A DNA stretch of 59,619 bases from Euryarchaeota archaeon UBA486. GTDB taxonomy: Archaea > Thermoplasmatota > Poseidoniia > Poseidoniales > Poseidoniaceae. The notes beneath the pieces are model-generated. The model was not told where the DNA came from and made no database searches. It was given only the letters and a program-made list of their open reading frames with translations. The stretch lies in NCBI GenBank assembly GCA_002497765.1, contig DAET01000070.1, positions 1 to 59,619 on the forward strand. The letters are read 5' to 3'. The position numbers and the translations under genes are program-made. Below, one piece after another: positions 26,801 to 34,381 of the stretch; position 1 is the first letter of the stretch; the number at the start of each line of letters is the position of its first letter.

Positions 26801-29559
26801 GCCCGGAGCGGGTCGAGGCTCCAGTTGTTTCCACCCGTGAAGGTGTCACCCACCCACCGGCGGTGCTGAATCTCCCATCCGTCTGGCATGCCATCGCCAT
26901 CGGTGTCCGGGTTCGTAGGATCGGTGGCGGTGTCAATGTTGGCCAGTGCGAGGTAAGTGGCGTTGGCGGCTTCGCCCTTTGCACTGTCACAGATGTACTC
27001 CATTTGCACCGTGTAATAACACCAAAGCGTGCTCTGTTCGTAGAAGAAGCCGTAGTACTCAGAACCGTCTCCTACGCCATCACCGTCGGTGTCTCCCACG
27101 CGTGGATCGGTTGCGTTGTAGCCTTCAGGGGTGAGTTTGACGTAGCGGTACTCGTCAAGGTTGGTCCACAATCGCTCAAGGTTCATGTCGCCGGATTGGT
27201 CCAAGTCCAAGCCGTCGGCGTCGTTGTCGAACAGCGCATCCCACGGATCGGTTGGGTCCAGTCCGTGAACCACCTCCCAACCGTCAGGCATCCCATCAGC
27301 ATCCGAATCGTTGGCGCCCGGGTCCATGAGTTGCAAGTTGGCATAGCGTCCTGGCGACGCTGCGCCGAAGACCGAGACGCTGCCCTCGTTTGTCGAGGTT
27401 GCAATGGCGACGATTTCTCCGGGCAATCGCGTTTGGTCCTGAAGGCCGTAGACTGCGGTGTAATCGCCTGCGAGCGCCCAAAGACCCCACTCTGAACCAA
27501 CCAGCACCTCGTCTCCGGTTGGATGGATGGCGCGGATGTTGTTCGTCTCCTTGGAGAGTTTACCATCCACACCGGGGTGAACGTACAGCCCACTGTGTTC
27601 GATGAAGTCATCGTTCAAGTCCAGCTTGTGGAGACCAGAGGGCGTTCCAAACCACAGGGCTTGTGCGTTTGAGGGAGACGGTCCGTCCAACACCATGGCT
27701 CGAATGTCCGCAGGGTTGTCGTTTGATCCCAACGGCAGACTTCGAAGTTCATCAACATCCGTCGGGTTGGGATTGTCCTCTGGGGTGTAGAAAAATCGCC
27801 ACGAACCCGCAGCATCGTCCCTTGCCGAAGCCGTATCAACAATGAACAAACCTCGGTCGGTTCCAACGAACAAATGGAACGTGGTCCCACCTGCCAAGCC
27901 GTGTTCAATCGAAGAGACCGAGGCATTCGCCTCGCTCAAGCCGGCGACAATCCCAGCGCCGAGGTCGAACGTGGAAGCGATGCTGGCACTCCCGTCAATT
28001 TCAACGATATGCCCAGCACCTGCATGACCCAAGCCGATGGCGTGGAGGTTGACATCTTCCCCGCCCAGTGGCGACACGGCGTGAACGGCATCGGAGAGGC
28101 TCCACGACCACGAGCCAATGGAGGCCAATCCGCCATCGGCCAGCAAGGGGGCGACGGCGAAACCGATGCTGGTACCCATCACGACACCGTAGGGTGTGCC
28201 GTCGGCCTGCGCGAGGAACCCGTCATGAAGAACGACCCCTTGCGGCATGGAATGATGACTTTGTGCGGATCCATCGAGGTTCAAGACGCTGACGCCGTAC
28301 TTTGTCATGGCGTACAGAACGCCGTCATGTTCGGCGAGTGTCTTGACATCGTGGTGCATGACGGCCAAGGTGTCCTCGGGTGCATCGTAGACCAGCGGCA
28401 TCGTCGCAAAGCCACCCTCATCGCCAACAAGCGCCGACTTGAGGCCAGGATACACCGTGTTGCCGTCGTCAAAGTGGACGAGATACTCCTCAAGCGTCGA
28501 AAGCGCTTCACCGATCTTGAGTGCCGTGAGGGTTCGAGACACATCGCTGGAGATGCCTCCGTCTCGATTGGTGTCCCATCCATCACCGTCGGGGTCCTCA
28601 AGCGCATTTGATCGATTCAACGGATTAAGGCCGAAGTGCACTTCCCAACCATCGGGAATACCGTCACCAAAGGACGGGTAAAGTGGGCGGATGGAGAACC
28701 CATCCCAGAGGTAGCGGTCAGAATCCTCCAGCAGGGGGTCTGTCCCCAACCAGAGGTCCTCACCAACTGGATTCACCGCCCGCGACGTGCAAGCGGGGAG
28801 CAGGTTGTGGAAGGTGGCGTTGGCGCCTGAGGGAAGGTAGGGCCAATTCTTGAGCACCGCACCCTCAGGCAGTGTGGCATGACACCACAGACCGTCAAGT
28901 TCTGCTGTGAAGTTGGAGGGCGTGCCGTAGGCGTATTCCTCTGGAGCAGTAAACCGTTCTGCGTCGCTGAGGATACCGTTACGATCCACATCAAAACCGT
29001 CATTGTCCCCATCAAGTGTCAAATCGCTGCTGTTCAGCGGGTCAAAGGAAGGGCAGGTGTACCTCAACGAAACCGTGTCAAACCCACCCATGCGATGACA
29101 CATGTAGGCCTCGTATCCGTCGGGCATGCCGTCACCATCGGTGTCGGAGACGCGCGGGTCAAGGTACATCCGGTCGTTGTTTTCGTCAAGTTGACCTGTG
29201 AGACCACGAGGAAACCCTGGTGCTGTGCAGTTGGCAGGGTAGGGCCAACAGAATTCTTCAGTGGCATTCAACCCGTCCCGGTCGCGGTCGGTTGAAGCAT
29301 CAGAGGCGTTGTTTTTGTCGAGACCTTGGAGAACGACTTCTCGGCCGTCGACAGCCGTCCAGTTCATCCATTCTTCAAACAATGTCTCGTGAACATCGGG
29401 AATCAAATCACCGTCGGTGTCGGTGTTGGGGGGTGGTGTTCCATCCGTGCTGTCTGGATGGATGTTTGCGACGTTGGAAACGGCAGGAAATTGCGACATA
29501 AAGAGAAGGCTGGCAATCACGGCAAGGGTGGTCAGAATGGTCGTTTGACTTCTTCGCAT
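23809..29559 (-). CDS. Giant secreted calcium-repeat (thrombospondin type 3-like) protein
   Basis: The 1916-residue product starts with MRRSQTTILTTLAVIASLLF, a signal peptide. About a dozen acidic repeats of the type DTDGDGMPDGWE follow, each usually trailed by a W/NPL block and a second acidic loop (for example DPDGDGWDTNRDG). These are thrombospondin type 3-like calcium loops, common in marine surface proteins. Residues of about 366-750 lack these loops and read as repeated beta-strands with VLYAMTKYGVSVLNLDG-type units, like a beta-propeller inserted between repeat blocks. No membrane helix or known anchor is visible at the C-terminus, which ends in RYDSRQTS. The ATG at 29559 is preferred over an upstream start that would add 29 residues before the signal. 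Rich calcium loops suggest folding only outside the cell. Exact role unknown. Confidence 0.88.
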   Translation of the reverse strand: MRRSQTTILTTLAVIASLLFMSQFPAVSNVANIHPDSTDGTPPPNTDTDGDLIPDVHETLFEEWMNWTAVDGREVVLQGLDKNNASDASTDRDRDGLNATEEFCWPYPANCTAPGFPRGLTGQLDENNDRMYLDPRVSDTDGDGMPDGYEAYMCHRMGGFDTVSLRYTCPSFDPLNSSDLTLDGDNDGFDVDRNGILSDAERFTAPEEYAYGTPSNFTAELDGLWCHATLPEGAVLKNWPYLPSGANATFHNLLPACTSRAVNPVGEDLWLGTDPLLEDSDRYLWDGFSIRPLYPSFGDGIPDGWEVHFGLNPLNRSNALEDPDGDGWDTNRDGGISSDVSRTLTALKIGEALSTLEEYLVHFDDGNTVYPGLKSALVGDEGGFATMPLVYDAPEDTLAVMHHDVKTLAEHDGVLYAMTKYGVSVLNLDGSAQSHHSMPQGVVLHDGFLAQADGTPYGVVMGTSIGFAVAPLLADGGLASIGSWSWSLSDAVHAVSPLGGEDVNLHAIGLGHAGAGHIVEIDGSASIASTFDLGAGIVAGLSEANASVSSIEHGLAGGTTFHLFVGTDRGLFIVDTASARDDAAGSWRFFYTPEDNPNPTDVDELRSLPLGSNDNPADIRAMVLDGPSPSNAQALWFGTPSGLHKLDLNDDFIEHSGLYVHPGVDGKLSKETNNIRAIHPTGDEVLVGSEWGLWALAGDYTAVYGLQDQTRLPGEIVAIATSTNEGSVSVFGAASPGRYANLQLMDPGANDSDADGMPDGWEVVHGLDPTDPWDALFDNDADGLDLDQSGDMNLERLWTNLDEYRYVKLTPEGYNATDPRVGDTDGDGVGDGSEYYGFFYEQSTLWCYYTVQMEYICDSAKGEAANATYLALANIDTATDPTNPDTDGDGMPDGWEIQHRRWVGDTFTGGNNWSLDPLRADDADWDADGDGLPNLCEYQWSVVRTMGLNGDLLEDYGETPEAVEAWAVADPNLVDSDGDTLPDGWESKGLCSWDPSRLGVNPLNGSDAFENPDGDGYDVNRDGVLSQDEAFVNYLEYHIRSDLFNGNQTLDGVQLPGNFTTKLFDHISDLGAPDDTFADRASGSVTAGLSSYSVGAADPLSADTDDDGMPDGWEIWFARWNLLDDAWTLNPLDSTDRWQDADDDGMTNWEEYNVISPLYSETDVNRSSPQWFVTTIGVAYALQQWPGIPTTASFGDFLTENQTNLTGLTADPNNVDTDGDGMLDGVELLFTAWNVSAATWTLNPLVAGDGDFDGDEDGLIDRQEFALATEQPDNGIDHPSDAPLLHVDGDFQQPTEKAQRVFNILISKETRGKRLLNDFNAWQQGEPPNAFIEVVLGMTDPTIPDTDGDGMYDGFEYWFTSWDLDENRWSINPLIDGDVNLDSDQDSFDCNEDGEIDANETFSNLREWESRTWGKFLTRNTVPANLGIIDFGEDAMAAYQEELGFSALQAQQALYQDFIKKGVESEERMEKINELESENFNRSLRGVADPTHPDSDSDGIPDGWEYCYATYGMDDVTTENHWAANPLNPWDVNYDGDHDGWYDRTSFDIPAAQGAWEDRTFTPSGVVVQNGVGNLPFTNFMEYDNQTRPDLNDSDGDSITYITTVENGAVVSHVRDYNYSDGREVFKYGSNPSDNDTDGDMLPDWYEYKLAWNESNDNFSSYLDIRVVWIDVGTGGPCTTDTNSCLPLSQDGSGGTLARPDTEFTWFTLDPADATDANLDPDQDGNWDCSGAGCVYESYTNFQEFYAITNSDYSSPNAVRLSGLTYDGMPVTEGWQFRAAMLGLGQPNELVLNYLKLDKFGGPDNQYGYIVDDKDTNFLIVDPSDDVVLMAGNRTDAWEIYYQGSPNTPPVRNVGEHEYGWYLLDFDDDHLAEGSSPLNWDTDGDWMNDWFEVRDDEEDGVRGDSSPIRYDSRQTS

Positions 29560-29746
29560 GGAATCACCGTGTGCAAAGCCTCCGCCTCGCTCGTCTTTCA
29601 AACCCGCAAGATTGCTTATGAGGGTGATGGAACATTGTTCATACAACTACCCGTTGCGACCGCCGTTTAACCCGTAGAATCTGTGCCTTCGTCGCCACCC
29701 ACCCGGTGGCTTCAAGTCCTTCCCGCGACCGAGGGATGATGTTCGC
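29560..29746. promoter_or_regulatory. Divergent intergenic region between calcium-repeat protein and MBL hydrolase
   Basis: This 187-base gap separates two divergent start codons and must hold both promoters. On the minus strand the only weak TATA-like element I can see is TCATAAGCAA (29613-29622), about 55 bases ahead of the ATG at 29559. Further out, TTGTATGAACAATG (29633-29646) is another AT-rich candidate. The plus-strand gene has no clear Shine-Dalgarno sequence. Assignment is tentative. Confidence 0.35.
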
Positions 29747-30559
29747 ATGACCATGACCATCACGCATTTGGGAACAGGCAGTCGAGGAAACTCGACCCTG
29801 CTTGAAACACCCCATGCGAAGGTGCTCATCGACCAGGGTTTCAGCGGCACGCAACTCGCCAAGCGTCTGGCACGCCTCCAATTAACGCCAGAAGACATCG
29901 ACTGCGTCTTCATCACGCATCATCATGGCGATCACGGCGGTGGTGCCAAAGTTGTGCAAACCAAGTGGAGCATTCCCGTTCTCGCCAACGAGCGCACTGC
30001 CCTTGAATTGGATTTGGTCCCCGAGTTGACCACCTTCTTCGAAGCGCTTGATTTGGTTCGTGTCGGGGACGATTTGTCGATTCTTCCGGTGCCAGTCCCA
30101 CACGCTGGCTCCGACAACGTCGCCTTCGTGGCCAGCCACGGCGGTGAACGTGCGGCCATCATCACCGATTTAGGCTCGTGGACCGATGAATTGGTGGCGC
30201 ACGTGCGAGGCTGTGAACACATCTCGATCGAGGCCAATTACGATCACAACAAACTGATGTACGGGCCTTACCCTTACTCGCTCAAAGACCGCATCTCGGG
30301 ACGAGGCGGCCATCTTTCCAACGAGCAGACGGGACGGTTCTTGGCCGAGGTGTGCACGGAAACGACCCGGAGCATCACCCTTACGCACCTGAGCGAGAAA
30401 AACAACGCCCCGCACCTCGCAGAATCGACCGTGCTGTATTACATCGACGAGGTGTTCTCGGGCGACCTGCGAATATCGGCTCAAAACGGACCGGATTTTT
30501 CGCACTACATCGGCGCACTCGATGAGACGGTCACGGTGGAAAACAACACGACCAACTGA
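29747..30559 (+). CDS. Metallo-beta-lactamase fold hydrolase (YycJ-like)
   Basis: The 270-residue cytosolic product has the metallo-beta-lactamase fold in the short form seen in YycJ-type proteins. The N-terminus TITHLGTGSRGNSTLLE matches the usual GSxGNS strand. The metal motif is THHHGDHGGG near residue 63, further ligands are H in PVPHAGSDN and D in ITDLGSW, and a late His is in TLTHLSEKNNAP. YycJ family members are thought to act as nucleases or phosphodiesterases; the substrate here is unknown. The ATG at 29747 is used; a second ATG two codons later is equally possible. The gene precedes the pilin-like operon by 32 bases on the same strand, so a shared transcript is possible although the functions look unrelated. 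Confidence 0.93.
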   Translation: MTMTITHLGTGSRGNSTLLETPHAKVLIDQGFSGTQLAKRLARLQLTPEDIDCVFITHHHGDHGGGAKVVQTKWSIPVLANERTALELDLVPELTTFFEALDLVRVGDDLSILPVPVPHAGSDNVAFVASHGGERAAIITDLGSWTDELVAHVRGCEHISIEANYDHNKLMYGPYPYSLKDRISGRGGHLSNEQTGRFLAEVCTETTRSITLTHLSEKNNAPHLAESTVLYYIDEVFSGDLRISAQNGPDFSHYIGALDETVTVENNTTN

Positions 30560-30591
30560 CCCCTTTTCGGCTGGTTGAGGTCAATGGCTAA

Positions 30592-31674
30592 ATGATACGG
30601 GGTTGTGTCAACCTTGTGGACCGAGGCCCCGCCCCATTTGCTTCTCGTCGTCGCGATGACGAACGAGCCGTGAGCGAGGTGCTGGGCGTGGTCATGCTTC
30701 TCGCCATGGTCATCACCATCATGGGTGGCGTGTGGGTGTTCTTGAATCCCTATCTGTCGGATTTTGAAGACAACACCAACTGGAACTCAGCGACAGGGCT
30801 GGCCGACCGAATCGAGGACCGTCTCGAAGTGGCCGGAAATGCACCCGATGGAACCGGATTCCGCAACACGCTGGCCATCCAGTCAACAGCCATTCGATCC
30901 GTCCAGAACGTCGAACACTGGACCATCAGCGCGGACCTGACAGACAGGGAGGCCATCAACATTCGACAGGTCAACGCGTCCACCATCGCCGTGCTTGCTG
31001 CCAACGAAACCGCCCGAAGCATTACCATCCAATCCCCGGAAACAACCTACCAACAAACCTTACCCGTTAGCCACCAAGAGGTGTTCGTTTCGCACAACGC
31101 CAGTTCCCCACACTGGATGATCACAACCGTGTTCGGAGCCGATGGAGAACCCCTCCACCGCCACGTGATGTGGACGCTGTCAGGATTGCAAATCACCACC
31201 TCGCTGGGGCAGGGTGAACACCAAATCGTGTTGATGAACAATGCAAGAGCAGAACGCTTCCCCAACGAGGCTTGGAGCGTGAGTGCCATGCCACTGGTTG
31301 AATTTGACCGTATGGCCAACGACGAGTTGCGTCTTTCGATTCTCTTGACCGATGTGGTCGCCAACGGGAGCATCGGCTCGGGGTCCAATGTCGGCATGCA
31401 ATTCGTGTCTCAAGGACCGATGACCCTTTTCACCGGCGAGGCTTACAACGTGAACTTCAACGTGTTCAACGCACTCCATGACGTCATCACCCCACAATAC
31501 AACAACAACTGGCTGGCCGATTACACCATCCAACGCTCGGCAGGAACCCTTGACACGTACATTGGCTTTGCACCTCATGAACGTGCGAGCGGTGCCGATG
31601 GCCTCAGTGTCTCATCGCAGAATCTTCCGCTGTACTTTGAAGTGGACATCCAGCGCGTGGAGGTGAGCCGTTGA
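30592..31674 (+). CDS. Archaeal type IV pilin-like protein 1
   Basis: The 360-residue product has a charged leader (RRRDDER) and then AVSEVLGVVMLLAMVITIMGGVWVF, the hallmark of the archaeal type IV pilin/archaellin N-terminal domain. Cleavage would be expected just before AVSEVLG by the PibD-type prepilin peptidase. The rest is a large beta-rich head with several sequons (NAS, NATS-like). At 360 residues it is longer than a typical major pilin, so it may be a minor or tip subunit. The ATG at 30592 is used. The gene is the first of three pilin-like genes; the next one starts inside its stop codon (TTGA overlap at 31671). No assembly ATPase or platform protein is in the window. Confidence 0.86.
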   Translation: MIRGCVNLVDRGPAPFASRRRDDERAVSEVLGVVMLLAMVITIMGGVWVFLNPYLSDFEDNTNWNSATGLADRIEDRLEVAGNAPDGTGFRNTLAIQSTAIRSVQNVEHWTISADLTDREAINIRQVNASTIAVLAANETARSITIQSPETTYQQTLPVSHQEVFVSHNASSPHWMITTVFGADGEPLHRHVMWTLSGLQITTSLGQGEHQIVLMNNARAERFPNEAWSVSAMPLVEFDRMANDELRLSILLTDVVANGSIGSGSNVGMQFVSQGPMTLFTGEAYNVNFNVFNALHDVITPQYNNNWLADYTIQRSAGTLDTYIGFAPHERASGADGLSVSSQNLPLYFEVDIQRVEVSR

Positions 31675-33905
31675 GAGGTGCCCTTCGCCGAGATGAAGCA
31701 GGTGTTTCGGCTGCGGTGGCCACCGTGCTTTTGTTTGGGGGCGTATTGTCCATCATCGGTTTGATGATGGTGTCCATGATGCCGGTCATTGAAGAAATGG
31801 AAGGTTCGGTGGAGCGGCATGACATGTCGTCGCAGATGACCCTGCTCGCCCATGAAACCTCGGCCCTCTCCGAACGCGGCATGCCCGGTGATTCGGCCCA
31901 AGCCACCCTCATTCCCGTGGACGGAGAGTTGACCTGGGACAGTCTGCGAGGTGGCATGTGGTATTCCGCCACATGGGTTGAAGACATGAGCCTTCGAGCT
32001 CGCGGCGCCTTGGATTTCGACGACCAGCTCGAGATTCGCCACCCTGAGAGCTTCGTCGAATCGGTCTGCATCACGGACCTCAGACTTGGGCCTGACCGCC
32101 CGTACCACTACACGCTCGATGCGGTGCTCGACCGTGTGAGCGTGACCGTGACCCCCGGTTTGGCCATGCCGCTGGGCCCCATTGAAATCCAACTCGTCGA
32201 AGACGGCGTTGAGGTGGAGACGACCTCACTTCGCGTCGACGAGATGACCACCCTTGATCTTCAAAATCGGGGCGAGACGGTGCTCTCTTCCAGCCATGCG
32301 CTCACGGTGTTTGCTTCCATCGGCGAAGGCGGCACCGCCTATGTCATGCCCAACGCCCCTGAACCTTCCGACAAACGAGGTCATGCCTGGTCCATCCCGA
32401 TTGCATCCGGAACCACGGCCATCCACCTGTTGAGTGAAACAGCGAATCAAGTCCACATCACCGTCAACGGCGCCACCTCCATCCACTACGCCACGCCCAC
32501 CGGGCTTGCACGAACAGGTGTACCCTTGACCCACGAACTGACCGTGGATGATAGCACGGTCGCCCATATCACCACCAGTGCCCCTTCCCGCTTGATGCTC
32601 GTCTCAAACCCTGACGCAGAAGTCGGTTCGACGGCTTGGCCATCAACCAACGGAGCCTACCTCGGCCACGCCTTCCTGCCACCCCACATGAACGGCACCT
32701 TGCGCCTGACCAACCCAGGAGACGAGGTGGTCACGCTGACGTGGCGAGGCGGTGGTATTTCGGTCGCCCCAAGCGGTGTTGAACACGTAGCCTGGCCACC
32801 TGCGTACGACGATGGAGCCGCTACGATTGACGGCGACGGCGACGTCTTCCTCACGTGGACACCCACCGAAGATGAAACCACCACCGATGCCGTTTCAGGC
32901 ATGATGTACCTCCCCGCAGACGACACAGGTGGTCTGTCCGGCGGCCTGTTTTCCTACGCCAACCTCGACAACACCACGGAGGAATCCCTCGTTGTCCGTC
33001 TGGCGGGGTACAGCGCCACGTGGAACATGACGGGAGCAACGTTGGCCAACGACGTCTTCCTTGAATCGGACAATCACGCATCCATCATCCTCGGGGAAGG
33101 GAACACCAGCCTCATGGTTGAATCAGGCCACCCGCTTCGCGTGTTGCGAACGTCGGGTGATGCAGGCCTCCTTCACCTCCCGCACGACGGGGCCGAACGT
33201 TGCACTCGTGTGGGCACCCAAGCCAGTGGTTGGATCACCACCGACCTGCCATGGGAACGCATGGGTGGACGAGGAGAAATCGACACCAAAGCTGCCTGGG
33301 TTGAAGGACGGCATCCTGCCAGCATGAGCATCGATGTCTTGGGGAGCGACGGCGTCTCAAGCCACGCATCGATTGGCAATGTTTGGGCCTTCCACCTCTC
33401 CCGACTCGCCTACCAGTTTTCGTCCTCCATCGACGGCATGGAGGTGGCCTTCAGCGGTGGTGCTGTGGTGACCAACCATCCCGAATTCAAACCCTATGTG
33501 GTCGTGCCACCCTCAGACCGAGGCGGACCCGGCCCCCGGTTTGCTGCAACCATCCCCTCGCTGCACCCCACCGCTTCGAGTGAAACAGGCGCGGGTGAAT
33601 TGGAACTTGACATCGAAATGGTGCATCGCACTTCGCTCGCATCCACCCCGGCTTACGAAGTTCGTCGCGGTTGGTCTGAGCCGTACGGGACGGCGATTGC
33701 AGACAACGCCGGTATTGGTCTTGAGGCGAGCGAGGATTGGACCGTGTATCCCGGCCGATTGGATTTGTTGACCGACTACGTCGGCTGGGTACCCGATCCG
33801 ACGTATGGCACGTCCGAGGCGGTTTGGCACACCAACGGGGAAGTGATTGAATTCACCTTACAGTTGGCTTCGTTGGATGTCACGACACGGGAGGTGTTGG
33901 TCTGA
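31671..33905 (+). CDS. Large archaeal pilin-like protein 2 (TTG start)
   Basis: The 744-residue product begins MRGALRRDEA and then GVSAAVATVLLFGGVLSIIGLMM, a short basic leader followed by a type IV pilin-like hydrophobic helix. The head domain is very large and beta-rich, with repeated strand-turn patterns and an EMTTLDLQNRGETV segment typical of archaeal pilin-like surface proteins. The start codon is TTG at 31671, overlapping the previous gene's TGA by four bases (TTGA). It is supported by a GGAGGTGA Shine-Dalgarno sequence at 31660-31667. Size and translational coupling suggest a filament tip or adhesin subunit carried by the pilus of the neighbouring genes (inference). Confidence 0.84.
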   Translation: MRGALRRDEAGVSAAVATVLLFGGVLSIIGLMMVSMMPVIEEMEGSVERHDMSSQMTLLAHETSALSERGMPGDSAQATLIPVDGELTWDSLRGGMWYSATWVEDMSLRARGALDFDDQLEIRHPESFVESVCITDLRLGPDRPYHYTLDAVLDRVSVTVTPGLAMPLGPIEIQLVEDGVEVETTSLRVDEMTTLDLQNRGETVLSSSHALTVFASIGEGGTAYVMPNAPEPSDKRGHAWSIPIASGTTAIHLLSETANQVHITVNGATSIHYATPTGLARTGVPLTHELTVDDSTVAHITTSAPSRLMLVSNPDAEVGSTAWPSTNGAYLGHAFLPPHMNGTLRLTNPGDEVVTLTWRGGGISVAPSGVEHVAWPPAYDDGAATIDGDGDVFLTWTPTEDETTTDAVSGMMYLPADDTGGLSGGLFSYANLDNTTEESLVVRLAGYSATWNMTGATLANDVFLESDNHASIILGEGNTSLMVESGHPLRVLRTSGDAGLLHLPHDGAERCTRVGTQASGWITTDLPWERMGGRGEIDTKAAWVEGRHPASMSIDVLGSDGVSSHASIGNVWAFHLSRLAYQFSSSIDGMEVAFSGGAVVTNHPEFKPYVVVPPSDRGGPGPRFAATIPSLHPTASSETGAGELELDIEMVHRTSLASTPAYEVRRGWSEPYGTAIADNAGIGLEASEDWTVYPGRLDLLTDYVGWVPDPTYGTSEAVWHTNGEVIEFTLQLASLDVTTREVLV
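33890..33904 (+). promoter_or_regulatory. Strong Shine-Dalgarno sequence ahead of a CTG start
   Basis: GGGAGGTG lies at 33889-33896, inside the last codons of pilin-like gene 2. It is followed by TTGGT and then CTG at 33902-33904. The spacing of five bases is ideal for ribosome binding and decides the start of pilin-like gene 3. The same layout (GGAGGTGA and then TTG) precedes pilin-like gene 2, so both downstream genes look translationally coupled. Confidence 0.65.
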
Positions 33906-34381
33906 AGAAGCAACGTCTCGTCCACGACACCCGGGCAGCGGCCACTGAACTGGGCTACATTTTCACCTTCCTCCTGGGCGTCCTCCTGATGAGCATGTTC
34001 AGCGTCTGGGCGTGGGACATCGAAACCAACACACGACTTCGCTGGAACGAGGAAGCCATCCAAGCCAACATGGACGACATTGCGGCTGCCGTTGAACGAG
34101 CGGATGAAGCCAGCCGGTTTGGAGGAAACGTCTCGTATGCCGAGGAGATTGCTTGGCGACCAACGGAAGCCGATGAGTCCCTGTTCTGGCTGGAACTCCA
34201 CGAAACTGAACTCGTTTTGATCGATGAAGGCGGACCCCTTGATACGACGATTTCGCTTTCGGGAACCGGTGCGGGTAGCCATGAGGGTCGCGTACCCCTG
34301 GCCGGTGTCGAACGGTTGTGGGTCGTCCACGATGATGGTGTAACCTTCCTTTCGCTGGACAGGCCGCAAGCCGTCCAATGA
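33902..34381 (+). CDS. Pilin-like protein 3, probable CTG start
   Basis: The frame from 33902 gives 159 residues beginning (M)KKQRLVHDTRAATELGY, then a hydrophobic helix IFTFLLGVLLMSMFSVW and a compact acidic head. The basic leader, AATELG turn and helix match a class III pilin signal. An internal ATG at 33989 would cut the helix in half. The only upstream start is CTG at 33902, overlapping the previous TGA (CTGA) and preceded by GGGAGGTG five bases ahead. No ATG, GTG or TTG is in frame between the upstream stop at 33848 and this codon. This is strong positional evidence for a rare CTG initiation, matching the TTGA overlap of the gene before it. It is probably a small pilin or minor subunit. 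The stop directly abuts that of the convergent STAND gene. Confidence 0.74.
   Translation: MKKQRLVHDTRAAATELGYIFTFLLGVLLMSMFSVWAWDIETNTRLRWNEEAIQANMDDIAAAVERADEASRFGGNVSYAEEIAWRPTEADESLFWLELHETELVLIDEGGPLDTTISLSGTGAGSHEGRVPLAGVERLWVVHDDGVTFLSLDRPQAVQ

Noticed and set aside
23900..29440. Recurring short DNA similarity that could suggest a CRISPR or tandem repeat array
   Set aside because: The repeats are codons for DTDGDGMPDGWE-type calcium loops at irregular spacing inside one reading frame. There are no uniform spacers.
29612..29623. The 12-mer TTGCTTATGAGG shared with 52471-52482, both upstream of minus-strand surface genes
   Set aside because: Hundreds of shared 12-mers are expected by chance in a window of this size, and the distances to the start codons differ (about 55 versus 110 bases), so it is not claimed as a regulatory motif.
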